6,800 nucleotides of DNA, from contig DAIDJQ010000173.1 of NCBI GenBank assembly GCA_027451305.1, positions 1 to 6,800 of the forward strand, given 5' to 3'. Of this stretch, positions 5,815-6,800 are shown one piece after another. The notes under the pieces are model-generated. The model searched no databases and was not told the DNA's origin. It saw only the letters and a program-made list of their open reading frames with translations. The stretch is from Cellulomonas sp. (lineage in GTDB: Bacteria > Actinomycetota > Actinomycetes > Actinomycetales > Cellulomonadaceae). The number at the start of each line of letters is the position of its first letter. Positions within the stretch are counted from its first letter, which is position 1. The translations under genes were made by a program, and so were the position numbers.

Positions 5815-6800
5815 ATGACAGGCACGGTCAGGCTCGGCATCATCGGGCTGGGAACCCAGGGTTCGACGTACGCGAGGTTCATCGCCGACGGGCTCGTACC
5901 GAACATGGTGATCGGCGCGATCGCCGACATCGACGAGGCCACGCGTGAACGGGCCGCGACCGCCTACCCGGGCGTGCCGGTGTTCGACGACTACGTCGCC
6001 CTTCTCGACAGCGGCACGGTGGACGCCGTCGTCACCACGGTGCCGCACTACCTGCACCCCGAGATCGGCATCGCGGCGCTGACGCGCGACATCCACGCCC
6101 TGGTGGAGAAGCCGGCCGGCGTGTACACCAAGCAGGTCGCGGAGCTGAACGCGTTCGCAGCGACGCGCCCGGACCTCACCTTCGGCATCATGTTCAACCA
6201 GCGCAACAACCCGCTGTACCGACGGCTCAAGGAGATCGTCGACGCCGGTGAGATCGGCACCATCCGGCACACCAGCTGGATCATCACCACCTGGTGGCGC
6301 CCGCAGGGCTACTACGACCAGAGCGAGTGGCGCGCCACCTGGGGCGGCGAAGGCGGCGGGGTCCTCGTCAACCAGGCGCCCCACCAGCTCGACCTCTGGC
6401 AGTGGATCTGCGGCGTCCCCGAGAAGGTCTTCGCCAAGGTGTCCTTCGGGTTCCGGCGTGACATCGCCGTCGAGGACGAGGTGACTGCGCTGGTCGACTT
6501 CGGCCACGGGGTCACCGGGGTGTTCGCCACCGCGACGCACGACCTGACCGGGACCGACCGCCTCGAGATCCTCGGCGACCTCGGGAAGATCGTCGTCGAC
6601 GGCAGCAGGACCGCGACGGTCACCCGGCTGACGAAGCCGGAGCGCGAGCTCAGCGAGAGCATGGACATGAGTGACGTCATGCAGCTGTTCGCCGGAAAGC
6701 TCGACGCGGACGACCTCTACTCGTCCGAGGTCATCGAGCTCGACTCGGCGTGGGGTGCACAGCACGCCGGCGTGCTGGAGAACTTCGCGGCGAACATCCT
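5815..6800 (+). CDS. Gfo/Idh/MocA-family NAD(P)-dependent oxidoreductase, 3' end beyond window
   Basis: The first 328 residues are visible; family members are usually 340-390, so a short C-terminal piece is missing at the right edge. An N-terminal Rossmann fold binds NAD(P): LGIIGLGTQG (7-16) carries the GxGxxG motif. EKPAG (98-102) is the family's catalytic/cofactor lysine motif, K99. In the C-terminal half, GGEGGGVLVNQAPHQLD (177-193) holds the conserved active-site H190 and D193, preceded by the aromatic stretch TTWWRPQGYYDQ (158-169). Enzymes of this family oxidise or reduce hydroxyl groups on sugars, inositols and derivatives, so this may process the imported compound. It follows the last transporter gene by 61 bp and is probably in the same operon. 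The start is uncertain: ATGs at 5782, 5803 and 5815 are all in frame. AAGGA (5798-5802) is 12 bases from 5815, while AGAAG (5791-5795) is seven bases from 5803. The exact substrate and subfamily cannot be resolved. Confidence 0.9.
   Translation, partial: MTGTVRLGIIGLGTQGSTYARFIADGLVPNMVIGAIADIDEATRERAATAYPGVPVFDDYVALLDSGTVDAVVTTVPHYLHPEIGIAALTRDIHALVEKPAGVYTKQVAELNAFAATRPDLTFGIMFNQRNNPLYRRLKEIVDAGEIGTIRHTSWIITTWWRPQGYYDQSEWRATWGGEGGGVLVNQAPHQLDLWQWICGVPEKVFAKVSFGFRRDIAVEDEVTALVDFGHGVTGVFATATHDLTGTDRLEILGDLGKIVVDGSRTATVTRLTKPERELSESMDMSDVMQLFAGKLDADDLYSSEVIELDSAWGAQHAGVLENFAANI

Noticed and set aside
5602..6765. Open frame of 387 codons on the minus strand
   Set aside because: It is antisense to the ATPase end and the oxidoreductase, and its composition is that of a shadow frame.

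Overview
This window looks like chromosomal DNA from a high-GC actinobacterium. The evidence is very strong G/C bias at third codon positions, Ala/Val/Asp/Arg-rich proteins, tightly overlapped genes and a short high-GC lipoprotein signal peptide. The order Micrococcales is plausible but is a guess from style alone.

Layout: positions 1-459 carry no gene I can support, but they hold several strong inverted repeats. These are a cluster of five GTTGCC boxes at 6-68, a 14-bp perfect palindrome at 252-265, and a long hairpin at 357-387. A plus-strand operon follows: a family-5 (peptide/nickel/oligosaccharide type) solute-binding lipoprotein (460-2010); a 73-bp spacer with a 14-bp perfect hairpin (2017-2048); a DppB-type permease (2084-3025); a DppC-type permease fused in one chain to a DppD-type ATPase (3022-4860); a DppF-type ATPase (4857-5753); and a Gfo/Idh/MocA-family NAD(P)-dependent oxidoreductase that runs off the right edge (5815-6800). 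Genes two to four overlap at ATGA or ATGATGA junctions, so they are almost certainly co-translated.

How they work together: the lipoprotein captures a solute outside the membrane, the two permease modules form the channel, and the two different ATPase modules (both with complete Walker A, Walker B, signature and H-loop motifs) drive import. The adjacent oxidoreductase belongs to a family that mostly acts on sugars, inositols and related polyols. I therefore infer a sugar-like or glycoside-like substrate rather than a peptide, but the sequence does not prove it.

The transporter is a recognisable system and I do not see a wholly new one. The less ordinary points are the permease-ATPase fusion, the dense inverted-repeat architecture of the 459-bp leader, the SBP-permease intercistronic hairpin, and two mutually exclusive stems across the last transporter stop codon.
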